Shown piece after piece: positions 19,912-29,180 of a stretch of DNA of 54,988 nt. Numbering within the stretch: position 1 is the first letter of the stretch; each line of letters opens with the position of its first letter. The translations under genes and the position numbers were made by a program. Below the pieces are notes generated by a model. It worked only from the letters and a program-made list of their open reading frames with translations, had not been told where the DNA came from and did no database searches. Source of the stretch: Mucilaginibacter sp. (GTDB lineage Bacteria > Bacteroidota > Bacteroidia > Sphingobacteriales > Sphingobacteriaceae); contig JANXTT010000114.1 of the NCBI GenBank assembly GCA_025352225.1, forward strand, positions 1 to 54,988. The letters run 5' to 3'.

Positions 19912-20083
19912 GGATCTATCATTTCCCAGTTGATGCAACGATAAGCGATTTTCCATAAATGATTTTTAAAAAAGATACTGTGATAGTTTTAGTAATTGTA
20001 AAGCTACGGATGCTGCAATATTTACGCGCTAAATTTATACTGCAATGTTGGCTAACACGAGTGAGCTAATTAATTTAGGGCAC

Positions 20084-20382
20084 ACATGGGTAAAAATGGG
20101 TACTGGTAATATTGTGTTTTAGTTCCCTCAGCGAGCAGCGTATTTTCTATGCCTGCCATAACATCAATAACCCCAATAATACATGGGTAAAAATGGGTAC
20201 TGGTAATACTGTGTTTTAGTTCCTTCAGCGAGCAGCGTATTTCTATGCCTGCCGTAACACCAATAACCAAAATAATACATGGGTAAAAATGGGTACTGGT
20301 AATATTTGTGTTTTAGTTTATTCAGCACGTAGCGTATTTCTATGCCTGCAGTAACACCAATAACACATGGGTATTTTTGGGC
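20084..20382. repeat. Tandem repeat, about 96-bp unit, three full copies plus a fragment
   Basis: Copies start at 20084, 20181 and 20277 and each opens with ACATGGGTAAAAATGGGTA, continuing through GTGTTTTAGTT, GCGTATTT, CTATGCCTGC and CAATAAC. A fourth, partial copy starts at 20365 with the variant ACATGGGTATTTTTGGGCG. Spacings are 97, 96 and 88 bp. The whole unit is conserved, so these are not CRISPR repeats with unique spacers. The region lies in a 780-bp stretch without genes. Confidence 0.9.
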
Positions 20383-20695
20383 GTTTGAAAAAAAATATTT
20401 TCTAACACATTGCTATTTTTTGCGCGGTTGTAATAGTTTTTATTGTTTATTTCAACTACAATATAGCGTTTTATTAGCAATGCCACAAGGGGGATTTAGA
20501 TAAAAGCGCAAATGGTATTACGGTGCAAGCAGGCTGCCCTGCTTTCCTGCGCTGCATAATTTGGCCCTGTTTGAATTTGACTAAATATAATTACACAACT
20601 AAGAAAAAGGATAATTTGGGGGGGGCAAATGAAATCACTATTGGATAGGCAATCAATACTTGAGCAAGCCCTATGGCCCGTAGCGGCATATTACA
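20383..20695. other. Intergenic stretch without recognisable features
   Basis: AT-rich DNA between the tandem repeat and a small membrane-protein gene. I see no ORF with coding character, no RNA gene and no clear promoter; a run of eight or so G residues occurs near 20620. Confidence 0.6.
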
Positions 20696-20896
20696 CTAGC
20701 CGATGGGTTTATATTTTTCTAACAATATGATATCAGCCTTTGTATCCTTCAATTTTCTGGAATTAAGAATAATCATCAGGCCAAATATCGAAAATAGAAC
20801 CCCTAAAATTGCTCCGTCAAATCCGCCTATTACACGCTTAGAGCCTAAACGTGCGCACCATCTCACATAAAAAAGCCAAATAATAAAATTCACCAT
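20696..20896 (-). CDS. Hypothetical small membrane protein
   Basis: 66-aa protein starting MVNFIIWLFYV. One hydrophobic segment at the N-terminus (about residues 3-11) and one from about 24 to 45 (GAILGVLFSIFGLMIIL), with a charged tail SRKLKDTKADIILLEKY. The glycine-rich second segment resembles small membrane proteins that follow a 'GA-LGxLFGxFGLIxxL' pattern. The start at 20896 is preferred to 20938 since the added residues are unlike a signal or membrane start. It stands alone and could be spurious. Confidence 0.5.
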   Translation of the reverse strand: MVNFIIWLFYVRWCARLGSKRVIGGFDGAILGVLFSIFGLMIILNSRKLKDTKADIILLEKYKPIG

Positions 20897-21073
20897 TTTG
20901 TAGCTTTTGCTAAAGTAACAATCCGCAACGTTGCTCAAATATCAGCGTAGGCAAACAGCATTGGATACTTATGCCGTTATATAATTTGAGGTATAAGTAA
21001 CGCAATAATACTAATTACAGGTGATAAACAGTAACAGCTTTAACCCATAAGCACTACCCAAAAGGTTTTAAAT

Positions 21074-21107
21074 TAAAAAAGCAGACTTTTAATTTAGTCT
21101 GCTTTTT
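21074..21107 (-). terminator. Rho-independent terminator after the secreted protein at 21123
   Basis: Perfect 12-bp stem AAAAAGCAGACT / AGTCTGCTTTTT with an 8-nt loop, 16 bases past the stop codon on the minus strand. It ends in a T-rich stretch on that strand. Confidence 0.85.
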
Positions 21108-21122
21108 AGTTTAAGCTTTTTA

Positions 21123-21623
21123 TTAATCGTCGCCCTCGTCGTCACCTTCGTCGTCATGTTTGTTTTTATGCTTCCACTCCTTACCCTCATTTTTATACCA
21201 ACCTTTATGTTTACCATTATCCCAATGGTTACGATATCTTTCATCAGGGCTGTCGCGTATAATTATTTGGTCGCGGCGGCCCCTGTAATTAGCGTACCTT
21301 TCCCGGTATTCGTTATCACGCAGCCATGGATCCCGATCGTTAATAACTACTTTATACCCATGGTATAGGTCATAATTACGATATCTGGATGGCAGATAAC
21401 TGGTTCTTATCCAATCATTATTTTGGTAATAAATGTACTGATGGGTAGGTATTGAGTAGTAGGTATCAATATCGGGCATGTAATAATAATTGGCATAATT
21501 ATACCCTACCGGGCCCCACTCAGGCTGGCTGCCTATATTCACATTTACCCGTATTTGCGCTTTTGCACTTGTAATTGCAAGGCAGCTTAGTAGTATTGCT
21601 GTTGCTAAAATTAACTTTTTCAT
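21123..21623 (-). CDS. Hypothetical exported Tyr/Asp/Arg-rich protein
   Basis: 166-aa protein with a clear signal peptide (residues 1-22, MKKLILATAILL to AKAQ). The mature part is rich in Tyr, Arg, Asp and Asn, contains many short aromatic patterns (NYANYYYMP, YIYYQNNDW), and ends in a highly charged His/Lys then Asp/Glu tail (HKNKHDDEGDDEGDD). Similar small periplasmic proteins are frequent in Sphingobacteriaceae, but no domain is recognised. It stands alone with its own terminator. Acidic tail plus His-rich stretch could bind cations; that is a guess. Confidence 0.75.
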   Translation of the reverse strand: MKKLILATAILLSCLAITSAKAQIRVNVNIGSQPEWGPVGYNYANYYYMPDIDTYYSIPTHQYIYYQNNDWIRTSYLPSRYRNYDLYHGYKVVINDRDPWLRDNEYRERYANYRGRRDQIIIRDSPDERYRNHWDNGKHKGWYKNEGKEWKHKNKHDDEGDDEGDD

Positions 21624-21963
21624 AATACTCTTATTTTAAAATAAGACAGTAGTTAAACAAAAAAGTTTAAATTATTTTATTGAAGGTGGTATGTGATGCA
21701 CAGTGTTTTCGATGAAAATTACTGATAATGACTGCAATAAAAAATTAAGGCTTAGTTTTAATAATAATCCAATTGGTGTTTTTATAGGAATATTAAGTAC
21801 CTGGTATCAAGTAATATTTTTCAAAGTTTTGCAGCACCAACATGGGTATTTGTCGGTGTTTGAGATTTGTGAAGAAATTTAAACTTTGCGGTTTGCCCGT
21901 AAAGCAGTAGGGAGGGTGCCTATGTTTACACCAGCCACAAAACCCGATATATGCTAGCCCTGC
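21624..21963. other. Intergenic region with a 16-bp palindrome and one dispersed-motif copy
   Basis: It holds CTTATTTTAAAATAAG (21630-21645), a perfect palindrome 6 bases upstream of the secreted-protein start, and ACATGGGTATTTGTCGGTGTTTGA from 21840, a diverged copy of the motif that opens the 96-bp tandem units. No gene is seen. Confidence 0.6.
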
Positions 21964-22776
21964 TTAATAAAAATTACTTGCCGGTATATCCTTATTAAGC
22001 ACTTTGATCCTTATATTGCGATAATAAACTTCGGCAGTTTCGGCTTGCAGGGCAACATAGCCTTCTTTAACATTTAAGTCAGTTATCATATTAACAATCT
22101 TACCATTTAGCTTTTGTATGGCATATTCATCACCCATTACTATAATTTCGCATTTATTCCATTTGCCATCCAGGGCATGGTACTTTACATCTGTAGATGC
22201 CCTATGCTCGCCACGCCCATTATTGCATTTCGAACCACCTTTATCGGCACTAAGGTAGGTATTATCAGGGCCTTCGTACCAATGAAATTTAAGGCCGCCA
22301 TTCCAAACATCACCAGTATGGTTTAATTTTTTTATATGATCATACCTGATTTGATATTCAATACCACCGGGCCATATTTTCTGGCTGTTAACATGGTAAT
22401 AAGCTCCGGCATCATATTGAAACATGTCAAAGTTATTGAGCCGTTTTGTACCCCATTTATATTCAAATTTAAAAATGTACCTGCTGTATTTTTTGGTCGA
22501 AAACATCATCGCGTGCGTGTCATTCTTGTTTTCATTCAGCTGGTACCCGTCAGGGAAGTTTTTATAAACATGAATTACCCCTCCGGCTTCGGGCGTAAAT
22601 ATTTTATTAGCCACACTATCTCCCCCGTTCTTGCATAATACTATCCAGCCATCAAGGTTCTTGCCATTATAAAGCGATACAAAGCCATCATCATTAAAAT
22701 TTGATTTATATGCTGTAAGCGAAAATGAAATACAAAATAATAAAAGTATGGATAAGTAAAAATACTTGGTTTTCAT
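21964..22776 (-). CDS. DUF1080 (3-keto-disaccharide hydrolase-like) domain protein, exported
   Basis: 270-aa protein with an N-terminal signal peptide (MKTKYFYLSILLLFCISFS). The body is a jelly-roll domain of the DUF1080 family: FVSLYNGKNLDGWIV at the start of the domain, EYKWGTKRLNNFDMF and WPGGIEYQIRYD in the middle, and the ending EGYVALQAETAEVYYRNIRIK, which is diagnostic. Members are concanavalin-like periplasmic proteins linked to sugar metabolism, including 3-keto-glycoside hydrolysis. No sugar-related gene is adjacent. The start at 22776 is preferred over 22809 because it gives a standard signal peptide. Confidence 0.9.
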   Translation of the reverse strand: MKTKYFYLSILLLFCISFSLTAYKSNFNDDGFVSLYNGKNLDGWIVLCKNGGDSVANKIFTPEAGGVIHVYKNFPDGYQLNENKNDTHAMMFSTKKYSRYIFKFEYKWGTKRLNNFDMFQYDAGAYYHVNSQKIWPGGIEYQIRYDHIKKLNHTGDVWNGGLKFHWYEGPDNTYLSADKGGSKCNNGRGEHRASTDVKYHALDGKWNKCEIIVMGDEYAIQKLNGKIVNMITDLNVKEGYVALQAETAEVYYRNIRIKVLNKDIPASNFY

Positions 22777-22932
22777 AATAAATAGGTATTGGCTAATAAA
22801 GTTAAACATTACAATTGTAAATCAATCATATATAAATGTCTTTTTAATAATAATAAATGTAGTATCCACCTTATTGCTTTTAGTAAACCTATTTGTGCAG
22901 ACTGTCGTATTAAGATCTAAAACCTAAATTTA

Positions 22933-23355
22933 ATGCGATACATAATTTACATAAGCGCGGCTTACAAATTAATGGATGAGGATGAGTTAATGGATATTTT
23001 GACCATCAGCAGAATAAATAACGCACGGAAAAGCATTACCGGAATACTTTTATACGGCGAAGGGACTTTTATCCAGGTATTAGAAGGCGATCAAAATGAT
23101 CTGGAGCAAACCTATGCCAAAATAAGCTGCGATAACCGGCATAAAGGATTGATAAAAATTGCGGATGCCGAACTAAATGCGCGAAACTTTCCGGGATGGT
23201 CCATGGGTTTTAGATCATTAAACGCGTCAATGCTATCGGAGCTTGAAGGCTTTACAGATCTTTCGGGTACGGGCTTCTTAAATAATGCGGACCCACATAC
23301 TGCGATCAAGCTGTTAAAAACGTTTGTAAGTGTCAACCGGATCAGCGTAGGATAA
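22933..23355 (+). CDS. BLUF-domain blue-light photoreceptor (stand-alone)
   Basis: 140-aa protein made almost wholly of a BLUF (blue light using FAD) domain at residues 1-95. Key flavin-pocket residues are all present at the expected spacing: Tyr6 (IIYISA), Asn30 (SRINNARKSITGILLY), Gln48 (FIQVLEGD), and Trp89/Met91 in FPGWSMGF. No GGDEF, EAL or DNA-binding output domain follows; the last 45 residues are probably the helical cap of short BLUF proteins such as PixD/Slr1694. It should signal by light-dependent interaction with a partner not visible here. Confidence 0.93.
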   Translation: MRYIIYISAAYKLMDEDELMDILTISRINNARKSITGILLYGEGTFIQVLEGDQNDLEQTYAKISCDNRHKGLIKIADAELNARNFPGWSMGFRSLNASMLSELEGFTDLSGTGFLNNADPHTAIKLLKTFVSVNRISVG

Positions 23356-23531
23356 GGTGAAAATTTCTAGTTCCTGGAACGTATGAAGTATAATATTCCT
23401 GGCGGCTTGTTGGATTTTTGAGGGCTTAAATTTAACAGGCCGAGGCACGATTTAGGCAATAAAATCCATTTTTGAAAAAAGTCTTTCCACTTGTATAATT
23501 TTTCCTAAATTTGCGGGCTAATTATCGCTCA

Positions 23532-24056
23532 TTGAAATCGCTCAAAACATATTCAATACCCTTTACGGGACTCAAACTGGGGAAGCACTCATTTGATTTT
23601 GAAATTACAAAAGCTTTTTTTGATGAATTTGAATATTCATTAGTAAAAAAAGGCCAGCTTAATTGCCATGTACAATTAGACAGACAGGAAACCATGATGA
23701 TCCTGGATTTTGTAATTACAGGCACTATTGATGTATCATGCGACAGGTGTTTGTCAGCCTATCCTCAACAAATTAATACAGAAGAGCGGCAAATAGTTAA
23801 GTTTACTGATGAGCCTATCGGTAACGATGAAGATATAATAACCCTGTCTAAAAGTGATTCAGAGATCAATATAGCCGGGCTTATATATGAGTATGTTAAT
23901 GTTGCAGTGCCATTTATTACGGTATGTGGCGAAGAGGGTAACACGGCGTATTGTGATAAAGATATGCTTGATCGTTTAGATAAACTATCAAGTAGTGAAG
24001 AACCAGATGATGAGACGGATGACCCACGATGGGACGCGCTCAAAAATATTAAATAA
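23532..24056 (+). CDS. DUF177 / YceD family protein
   Basis: 174-aa protein of the YceD/DUF177 family, which in E. coli affects 23S rRNA accumulation and sits upstream of rpmF as it does here. Family signs are the [12 protein letters not shown] motif in the middle and a second Cys pair near [12 protein letters not shown], plus an acidic C-terminus. No ATG fits the N-terminus: a TTG at 23532 ([11 protein letters not shown]) or at 23511 would start it. The 23532 TTG is preferred because a perfect -7 box (TAAATTTG, 23506-23513) overlaps the upstream TTG. The rpmF gene follows after 20 bp. Confidence 0.88.
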   Translation: MKSLKTYSIPFTGLKLGKHSFDFEITKAFFDEFEYSLVKKGQLNCHVQLDRQETMMILDFVITGTIDVSCDRCLSAYPQQINTEERQIVKFTDEPIGNDEDIITLSKSDSEINIAGLIYEYVNVAVPFITVCGEEGNTAYCDKDMLDRLDKLSSSEEPDDETDDPRWDALKNIK

Positions 24057-24076
24057 ATAGTAATACCAACAAAGTT

Positions 24077-24268
24077 ATGGCACATCCAAAACGGAAAATA
24101 TCGAAATCGAGAAGAGATAAGCGTAGAACACACTACAAGGCTGAGGCTCCTACTTTAACCACTTGCAAAGCTACTGGCGCGGTTCATTTACCACACAGAG
24201 CATATACTGTTGATGGTAATTTATACTACAACGGTAAAATACTTATTGAACATACTGCAACAGTTTAA
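24077..24268 (+). CDS. rpmF: 50S ribosomal protein L32
   Basis: 63-aa ribosomal protein with the conserved start [19 protein letters not shown] and a basic N-terminal half. Only one Cys (TTCKATG) is kept and the full zinc-ribbon Cys set of some L32 forms is absent, so it looks like the C- paralogue type or the usual Bacteroidota form. It sits in the conserved order DUF177-rpmF-plsX-fabH, linking ribosome and membrane-lipid synthesis. Confidence 0.96.
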   Translation: MAHPKRKISKSRRDKRRTHYKAEAPTLTTCKATGAVHLPHRAYTVDGNLYYNGKILIEHTATV

Positions 24269-24282
24269 GTTAATTTTCTGTA

Positions 24283-25221
24283 ATGAAGATTGGCTTAGAT
24301 ATTATGGGCGGCGACTATGCACCCCAGGCAACAGTTTTAGGTGCAATTGAAGCGTATAAAGTTTTATCGCCGGATGAACATCTTGTTCTTATAGGCGATA
24401 AACCTACAGCTATCAATATTCTTCAGGAAAATAATTTTAATCCAGATCATTTTGAGTTTGTGCATACAACCGAAGTGATTGGTATGGGCGAGCATCCAAC
24501 AAAAGCGGTAGTTCAAAAACCCGACTCAAGTATTAGTGTGGGTTTTCAATTACTTAAAGACGGTGATATTGATGCCTTTTCGTCGGCAGGCAATACCGGG
24601 GCTATGCTGGTGGGTGCCATGTTTAGTGTAAAAGCTATCCAGGGTGTACACAGGCCCGCTATAGCAGCTATCGCGCCTAAATTAAAAGGTGGCTTTAATA
24701 TCTTATTGGATGTTGGCGCCAATGCTGATTGCAAACCCGAAGTGCTTGTACAATTTGGAATATTAGGGAGCTTATTTGCCGAAAATGTTTATCATATCCA
24801 AAATCCACGGGTTGCGCTAATGAATATTGGCGAGGAAGAGGAAAAAGGCAATATACTTTGCCAGGCAACGTACCCGTTAATGAAAGATACTACCCTTTTT
24901 AATTTTGTAGGTAATATTGAAGGCCGCGACCTGTTTAGCGATGAATGCGATGTAATAGTTTGCGATGGTTTCACGGGTAATGTTGTGCTTAAACTGGCCG
25001 AATCTTTTTATGTAGTTACACTAAAAAAAGGCTTTAAAGATGAATTTTTTGACCGCTTTAACTACGAACAATATGGAGGTAGCCCTATATTGGGTGTTAA
25101 TGCCCCTGTAGTAGTAGGGCATGGCATTTCTAGCCCGGAGGCTATCAAAAACATGGTTCTTCTTTCTAAAAACATGGTCGAGACTGGCCTGATAGAAAAA
25201 ATCAAACAAGCCTTTCAGTAA
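24283..25221 (+). CDS. plsX: Phosphate acyltransferase PlsX
   Basis: 312-aa peripheral enzyme making acyl-phosphate from acyl-ACP for phospholipid synthesis. Diagnostic motifs are the N-terminal KIGLDIMGGDYAPQATVLGA, then SSAGNTGAMLVGA (about residues 100-112), LDVGANADCKP (about 145-155), and CDGFTGNVVLKLAE near the end. Length is normal. It follows rpmF by 14 bp and precedes fabH by 10 bp in a tight operon. Confidence 0.97.
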   Translation: MKIGLDIMGGDYAPQATVLGAIEAYKVLSPDEHLVLIGDKPTAINILQENNFNPDHFEFVHTTEVIGMGEHPTKAVVQKPDSSISVGFQLLKDGDIDAFSSAGNTGAMLVGAMFSVKAIQGVHRPAIAAIAPKLKGGFNILLDVGANADCKPEVLVQFGILGSLFAENVYHIQNPRVALMNIGEEEEKGNILCQATYPLMKDTTLFNFVGNIEGRDLFSDECDVIVCDGFTGNVVLKLAESFYVVTLKKGFKDEFFDRFNYEQYGGSPILGVNAPVVVGHGISSPEAIKNMVLLSKNMVETGLIEKIKQAFQ

Positions 25222-25231
25222 AACAAAATAA

Positions 25232-26221
25232 ATGAGTAAAATATACGCTGCCATAACAGCTGTTGGTGGTTACGTGCCAGATTACGTATTAACCAACCAT
25301 GAGTTAGAAACCATGGTTGATACCAACGATGAATGGATAACCACCAGAACCGGTATTAAAGAGCGGAGAATACAAAAAGGCGAAGGCCTGGCCACATCTG
25401 ATATGGCTGTACCCGCTGTTTTGGAGTTATTGAAAAAGCGAGGTATAGGTGCCGAAGAGATCGACCTGATTATATTCTGTACCTCTACACCTGATATGCC
25501 TTTCCCGGCAACGGCAAATATTTTGGCTGATAAGGTTGGCGCTAAAAACGCGTGGGGCTATGATTTAAACGCCGCGTGTTCGGGTTTTATATTCGGGCTG
25601 TCAACCGGTGCCCAATTTATCGAAACCGGCAAATATCAAAAAGTATTAATAGTAGGTGGCGATAAAATGTCGTCTATTATCAATTATGAGGATCGGGCAA
25701 CCTGTATCATCTTTGGCGATGGCTGTGGTGCTGCACTGTTAGAACCCAATACCGAAGGCAATGGTATTATGGATTTTATTTGCAAAAGCGACGGTTCTGG
25801 CCGCGATTTGCTAAACCAACGTGGCGGTGGCTCATTAATACCTGCCAGTCACGAAAGTGTTGATGCCAAATTACATTATGCCCATCAGGAAGGTAGGGCG
25901 GTATTTAAATTTGCGGTAACCAATATGGCTGATATTGCCGCTGAGGTAATGGAGCGCAATAACTTAACATCCGACGATGTAACCTGGCTTGTACCCCACC
26001 AGGCTAATAAACGCATTATTGATGCAACAGCAACCCGTACAGGCGTTACTGCTGATAAAGTGGTTGTTAATATTGAGCGTTATGGTAATACCACTAACGG
26101 TACCATCCCATTATGTTTATGGGATTGGGAAAGTAAGTTAAAAAAAGGCGACACACTTATTTTGGCTGCATTTGGCGGGGGCTTTACCTGGGGATCCATT
26201 TATTTAAAATGGGCATATTAA
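25232..26221 (+). CDS. fabH: 3-oxoacyl-[acyl-carrier-protein] synthase III
   Basis: 329-aa condensing enzyme that starts fatty-acid chains from acyl-CoA and malonyl-ACP. The catalytic triad is visible: Cys116 in NAACSGFIFGL, His in VPHQANKRI (about residue 256) and Asn in ERYGNTTNGTIP (about 286). NDEWITTRTGIKERR near the N-terminus is also family-typical. It lies 10 bp after plsX and 76 bp before accB; the cluster supplies malonyl-CoA and acyl chains. Confidence 0.97.
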   Translation: MSKIYAAITAVGGYVPDYVLTNHELETMVDTNDEWITTRTGIKERRIQKGEGLATSDMAVPAVLELLKKRGIGAEEIDLIIFCTSTPDMPFPATANILADKVGAKNAWGYDLNAACSGFIFGLSTGAQFIETGKYQKVLIVGGDKMSSIINYEDRATCIIFGDGCGAALLEPNTEGNGIMDFICKSDGSGRDLLNQRGGGSLIPASHESVDAKLHYAHQEGRAVFKFAVTNMADIAAEVMERNNLTSDDVTWLVPHQANKRIIDATATRTGVTADKVVVNIERYGNTTNGTIPLCLWDWESKLKKGDTLILAAFGGGFTWGSIYLKWAY

Positions 26222-26297
26222 TTAAGCGAAACTTTTTTAGTTATTTTGTTATAACTTAGACATCTAAATTTATCCAAAACCAACATATATCTTACCA

Positions 26298-26765
26298 ATG
26301 GATATCAAACAAATTCAGGAACTTATCCGCTTCGTTGCCAAATCAGGTGTAAATGAAGTTGCAATTGAGCAGCAAGATTTTAAAATTACAATTAAAACCA
26401 ATCAGCCTCAAACCATAGTTAACGCAACTATACCAGCCGTGCAACCGGCACAGGGTACTGTGGCGCAGCCCGCAGCCCCGGCAGCCGGTACACCAGCAGC
26501 TCCGGCAATGCCTGATACTTCTAAATACCTTACCGTAAGATCACCCATGATCGGGACATTCTATCGTTCAGCAGGGCCCGATAAGCCGCTGTTTGTAAAC
26601 GTAGGCGACGAGATAAAAGCTGGCGACGTGGTTTGTATAATTGAAGCGATGAAATTATTTAATGATATTGAGTCTGAAGTTTCGGGCCGTATAGTAAAAA
26701 TACTTGTTGACAATGCTTCACCAGTGGAGTATGATCAGCCTTTGTTTCTTGTTGAGCCTATTTAA
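26298..26765 (+). CDS. accB: Biotin carboxyl carrier protein of acetyl-CoA carboxylase
   Basis: 155-aa BCCP. The N-terminal helix-and-sheet part (residues 1-40) is followed by a Pro/Ala-rich swinging linker (about 42-72) and the biotinyl domain (about 78-155) with the biotin-accepting Lys119 in [10 protein letters not shown]. Carries CO2 between biotin carboxylase (accC, 111 bp downstream) and the carboxyltransferase, not present in this window. Confidence 0.97.
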   Translation: MDIKQIQELIRFVAKSGVNEVAIEQQDFKITIKTNQPQTIVNATIPAVQPAQGTVAQPAAPAAGTPAAPAMPDTSKYLTVRSPMIGTFYRSAGPDKPLFVNVGDEIKAGDVVCIIEAMKLFNDIESEVSGRIVKILVDNASPVEYDQPLFLVEPI

Positions 26766-26876
26766 TTATTCGAGGGTCATTTTGATCTGGGGTGTAATAT
26801 AGGCCTGCATTTAACTCCGCCACTATCAACTTAGGGTATTGCAAAGTGGCTGTGATCACAAACAAAAAAGAAAAGA

Positions 26877-28217
26877 ATGTTTAAAAAGATACTTATAGCT
26901 AACCGTGGTGAAATAGCCTTGCGAATTATTCGCACCTGTAAAGAAATGGGTATTAAAACCGTAGCAGTGTATTCAACTGCCGATCGGGATAGCTTACACG
27001 TGCGTTTTGCCGATGAGGCCGTATGTATAGGCCCCCCGCCCAGCCGCGATTCGTATTTAAATATACCTAATATTATTTCGGCAGCCGAGTTAACCAACGC
27101 TGATGCCATTCATCCGGGGTATGGTTTTCTTTCAGAAAACGCAAAATTCTCGGCAATATGTGCCGAATATAACATCAAATTTATAGGCGCAACTGCCGAT
27201 CAGATTAATGCCATGGGCGATAAAGCTTCGGCTAAAGCAACCATGAAGAAAGCGGGTGTGCCAACTATTCCAGGGTCCGAAGGATTGTTGAGCGATATCA
27301 AAGAAGGAATCGCCATAGCCAATAAAATAGGTTACCCGGTTATACTTAAAGCAACCGCCGGTGGTGGTGGCCGTGGTATGCGGGTAGTTTGGAAAGATAG
27401 CGAATTTGAACCAGCATGGGATTCTGCACGTGCTGAATCGGGCGCGGCCTTCGGTAATGATGGGTTGTACCTGGAAAAATATGTAGAAGACCCCCGCCAC
27501 ATTGAAATACAGGTAGTGGGCGACCAATACGGTAAAGTATGCCATTTATCAGAGCGCGACTGTTCTATTCAACGCCGCCACCAAAAGCTTGTTGAAGAAG
27601 CTCCGTCACCGTTCATGACAGAAAAATTGCGTAAAAAAATGGGCGATGCTGCCATCAAAGGTGCCAAAGCCGTAAAATACGAAGGTGCCGGAACAGTGGA
27701 GTTTTTGGTTGACAAGCACCGCAATTTTTACTTTATGGAAATGAACACCCGTATCCAGGTTGAACACCCGGTTACCGAGGAGGTGATCAATTTCGACCTG
27801 ATTAAAGAACAGATCAAAGTTGCATCAGGCGTACCAATTTCCGGTAAAAACTACGAGCCTACCATGCACGCCATAGAGTGCCGCATTAATGCCGAAGACC
27901 CTTTCAATAATTTCAGGCCATCACCCGGTAAAATAACAAACTTTCATTCGCCAGGCGGGCACGGGGTTCGTATAGATACCCATGTGTACACAGGTTATGT
28001 AATACCGCCTAACTATGATTCGATGATAGCTAAGGTAATATGCTGTGCCCAAACCCGCGAAGAAGCCTTGAGCACTATGGAGCGTGCTTTAAGCGAATTT
28101 GTTATTGAAGGCGTTAAAACAACTATACCGTTCCACTTAAAATTATTAAAGGATCCAAACTTTAGGGCTGGTAATTTTACCACTAAATTTATGGAAACTT
28201 TCGAATATTCCGAATAA
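26877..28217 (+). CDS. accC: Biotin carboxylase subunit of acetyl-CoA carboxylase
   Basis: 446-aa ATP-grasp enzyme that carboxylates biotin on AccB using bicarbonate and ATP. Features are the N-terminal [20 protein letters not shown], the ATP-binding glycine loop [12 protein letters not shown] (about residues 162-173), and the active-site stretch [19 protein letters not shown] (about 282-300) with the metal and bicarbonate ligands. Length is normal. Last gene of the fatty-acid block: a 12-bp-stem hairpin follows it. Confidence 0.98.
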   Translation: MFKKILIANRGEIALRIIRTCKEMGIKTVAVYSTADRDSLHVRFADEAVCIGPPPSRDSYLNIPNIISAAELTNADAIHPGYGFLSENAKFSAICAEYNIKFIGATADQINAMGDKASAKATMKKAGVPTIPGSEGLLSDIKEGIAIANKIGYPVILKATAGGGGRGMRVVWKDSEFEPAWDSARAESGAAFGNDGLYLEKYVEDPRHIEIQVVGDQYGKVCHLSERDCSIQRRHQKLVEEAPSPFMTEKLRKKMGDAAIKGAKAVKYEGAGTVEFLVDKHRNFYFMEMNTRIQVEHPVTEEVINFDLIKEQIKVASGVPISGKNYEPTMHAIECRINAEDPFNNFRPSPGKITNFHSPGGHGVRIDTHVYTGYVIPPNYDSMIAKVICCAQTREEALSTMERALSEFVIEGVKTTIPFHLKLLKDPNFRAGNFTTKFMETFEYSE

Positions 28218-28245
28218 ATGAAACTGTACTAATAACTTAAACCGT

Positions 28246-28296
28246 AAGTACCATTCTACGTTATAACAATATAATAAGAATGGTACTTTTGTTTTA
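28246..28296 (+). terminator. Hairpin terminator between accC and tatC
   Basis: Perfect 12-bp inverted repeat AAGTACCATTCT / AGAATGGTACTT (28246-28257 and 28277-28288) with a 19-nt loop, followed by TTTGTTTTAAT. The unusually long loop leaves room for a regulatory role. Confidence 0.7.
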
Positions 28297-28304
28297 ATAC
28301 ATTT

Positions 28305-29174
28305 ATGAGCGATAACAGATTACTTAATGCCATAAAAGGCAAAGGAAAAAGCCTCGAAGGCGAAATGTCATTTTTTGACCATCTTGAAGTATTAAGGTGG
28401 CATTTAATCAGAGCTGCTATCGCAATTATCGTTTTCGCGGGATTAGCATTTTATTATTTTGATACAATTTGGGATACCGTAATTATGGGCCCCATGCACG
28501 CCGATTTTTTTACTTACCAAATGCTCTGCAAAATTGGTAAGATTTGGGGCCATAGCGATATGTGTATCACCGAAATTAAAGGTAAGATCATTAATACCGA
28601 AATGGCCGGTCAGTTTACCCTTCAAATAAACTCATCCCTGCTGATTGGGATCATGGCAGGGTTTCCGTATTTATTATTCGAGATATGGAAATTTATAAAA
28701 CCGGCCCTTTTAGATAAGGAACGTAAATCGGCAAGTGGGTTTGTATTTTACGCGTCGCTGCTATTCTTTTTGGGTATTATGTTTGGTTACTTTGTGGTAA
28801 CCCCTTTATCCATCCATTTTTTAACCAACTACACCGTTAGTGCCGATATACAGAATAACTTTACTATTGATTCTTACCTATCCTCAGTAGCTACACTTAC
28901 ACTTATAACGGGCATAGTTTTTCAATTACCGATACTGGTATTTATACTGGCTAACATAGGCATATTAACCCCTAAGTTTATGAGCGAAAAGCGCCGGTAT
29001 GCCATTATCATTATTCTGATAGTTGCTATGCTGGTTACACCAACCCCCGATCTTTTAACCATGATTGTGATTAGTATACCGCTGTTTGGCTTATATGAGG
29101 TAAGTATTATAGTTGCCGGTAGGGTTGAAAAAAGAAAATTGAAAAAAGAACAGGAATTTTATTCCAATAAATAA
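28305..29174 (+). CDS. tatC: Sec-independent protein translocase TatC
   Basis: 289-aa inner-membrane core of the twin-arginine translocase, which recognises RR signal peptides. The N-terminal cytoplasmic motif EMSFFDHLEVLRWHLIRA carries the conserved Glu and His-Leu-Glu-x-Leu-Arg pattern. Six hydrophobic segments are visible. Between the first two spans is a longer than minimal periplasmic loop (about residues 58-105), a known variation in Bacteroidota. tatA is not adjacent. The rpiB gene starts 6 bp downstream. Confidence 0.96.
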   Translation: MSDNRLLNAIKGKGKSLEGEMSFFDHLEVLRWHLIRAAIAIIVFAGLAFYYFDTIWDTVIMGPMHADFFTYQMLCKIGKIWGHSDMCITEIKGKIINTEMAGQFTLQINSSLLIGIMAGFPYLLFEIWKFIKPALLDKERKSASGFVFYASLLFFLGIMFGYFVVTPLSIHFLTNYTVSADIQNNFTIDSYLSSVATLTLITGIVFQLPILVFILANIGILTPKFMSEKRRYAIIIILIVAMLVTPTPDLLTMIVISIPLFGLYEVSIIVAGRVEKRKLKKEQEFYSNK

Positions 29175-29180
29175 TATTAA

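Noticed and set aside
20070..20270. 66-aa minus-strand ORF over the tandem repeat
   Set aside because: It is an open frame through repeat copies; one-base indels put successive copies in different frames, which argues against coding.
20084..20382. CRISPR array
   Set aside because: The whole 96-bp unit is conserved between copies, with no unique spacers of constant length, and no cas genes are in the window.
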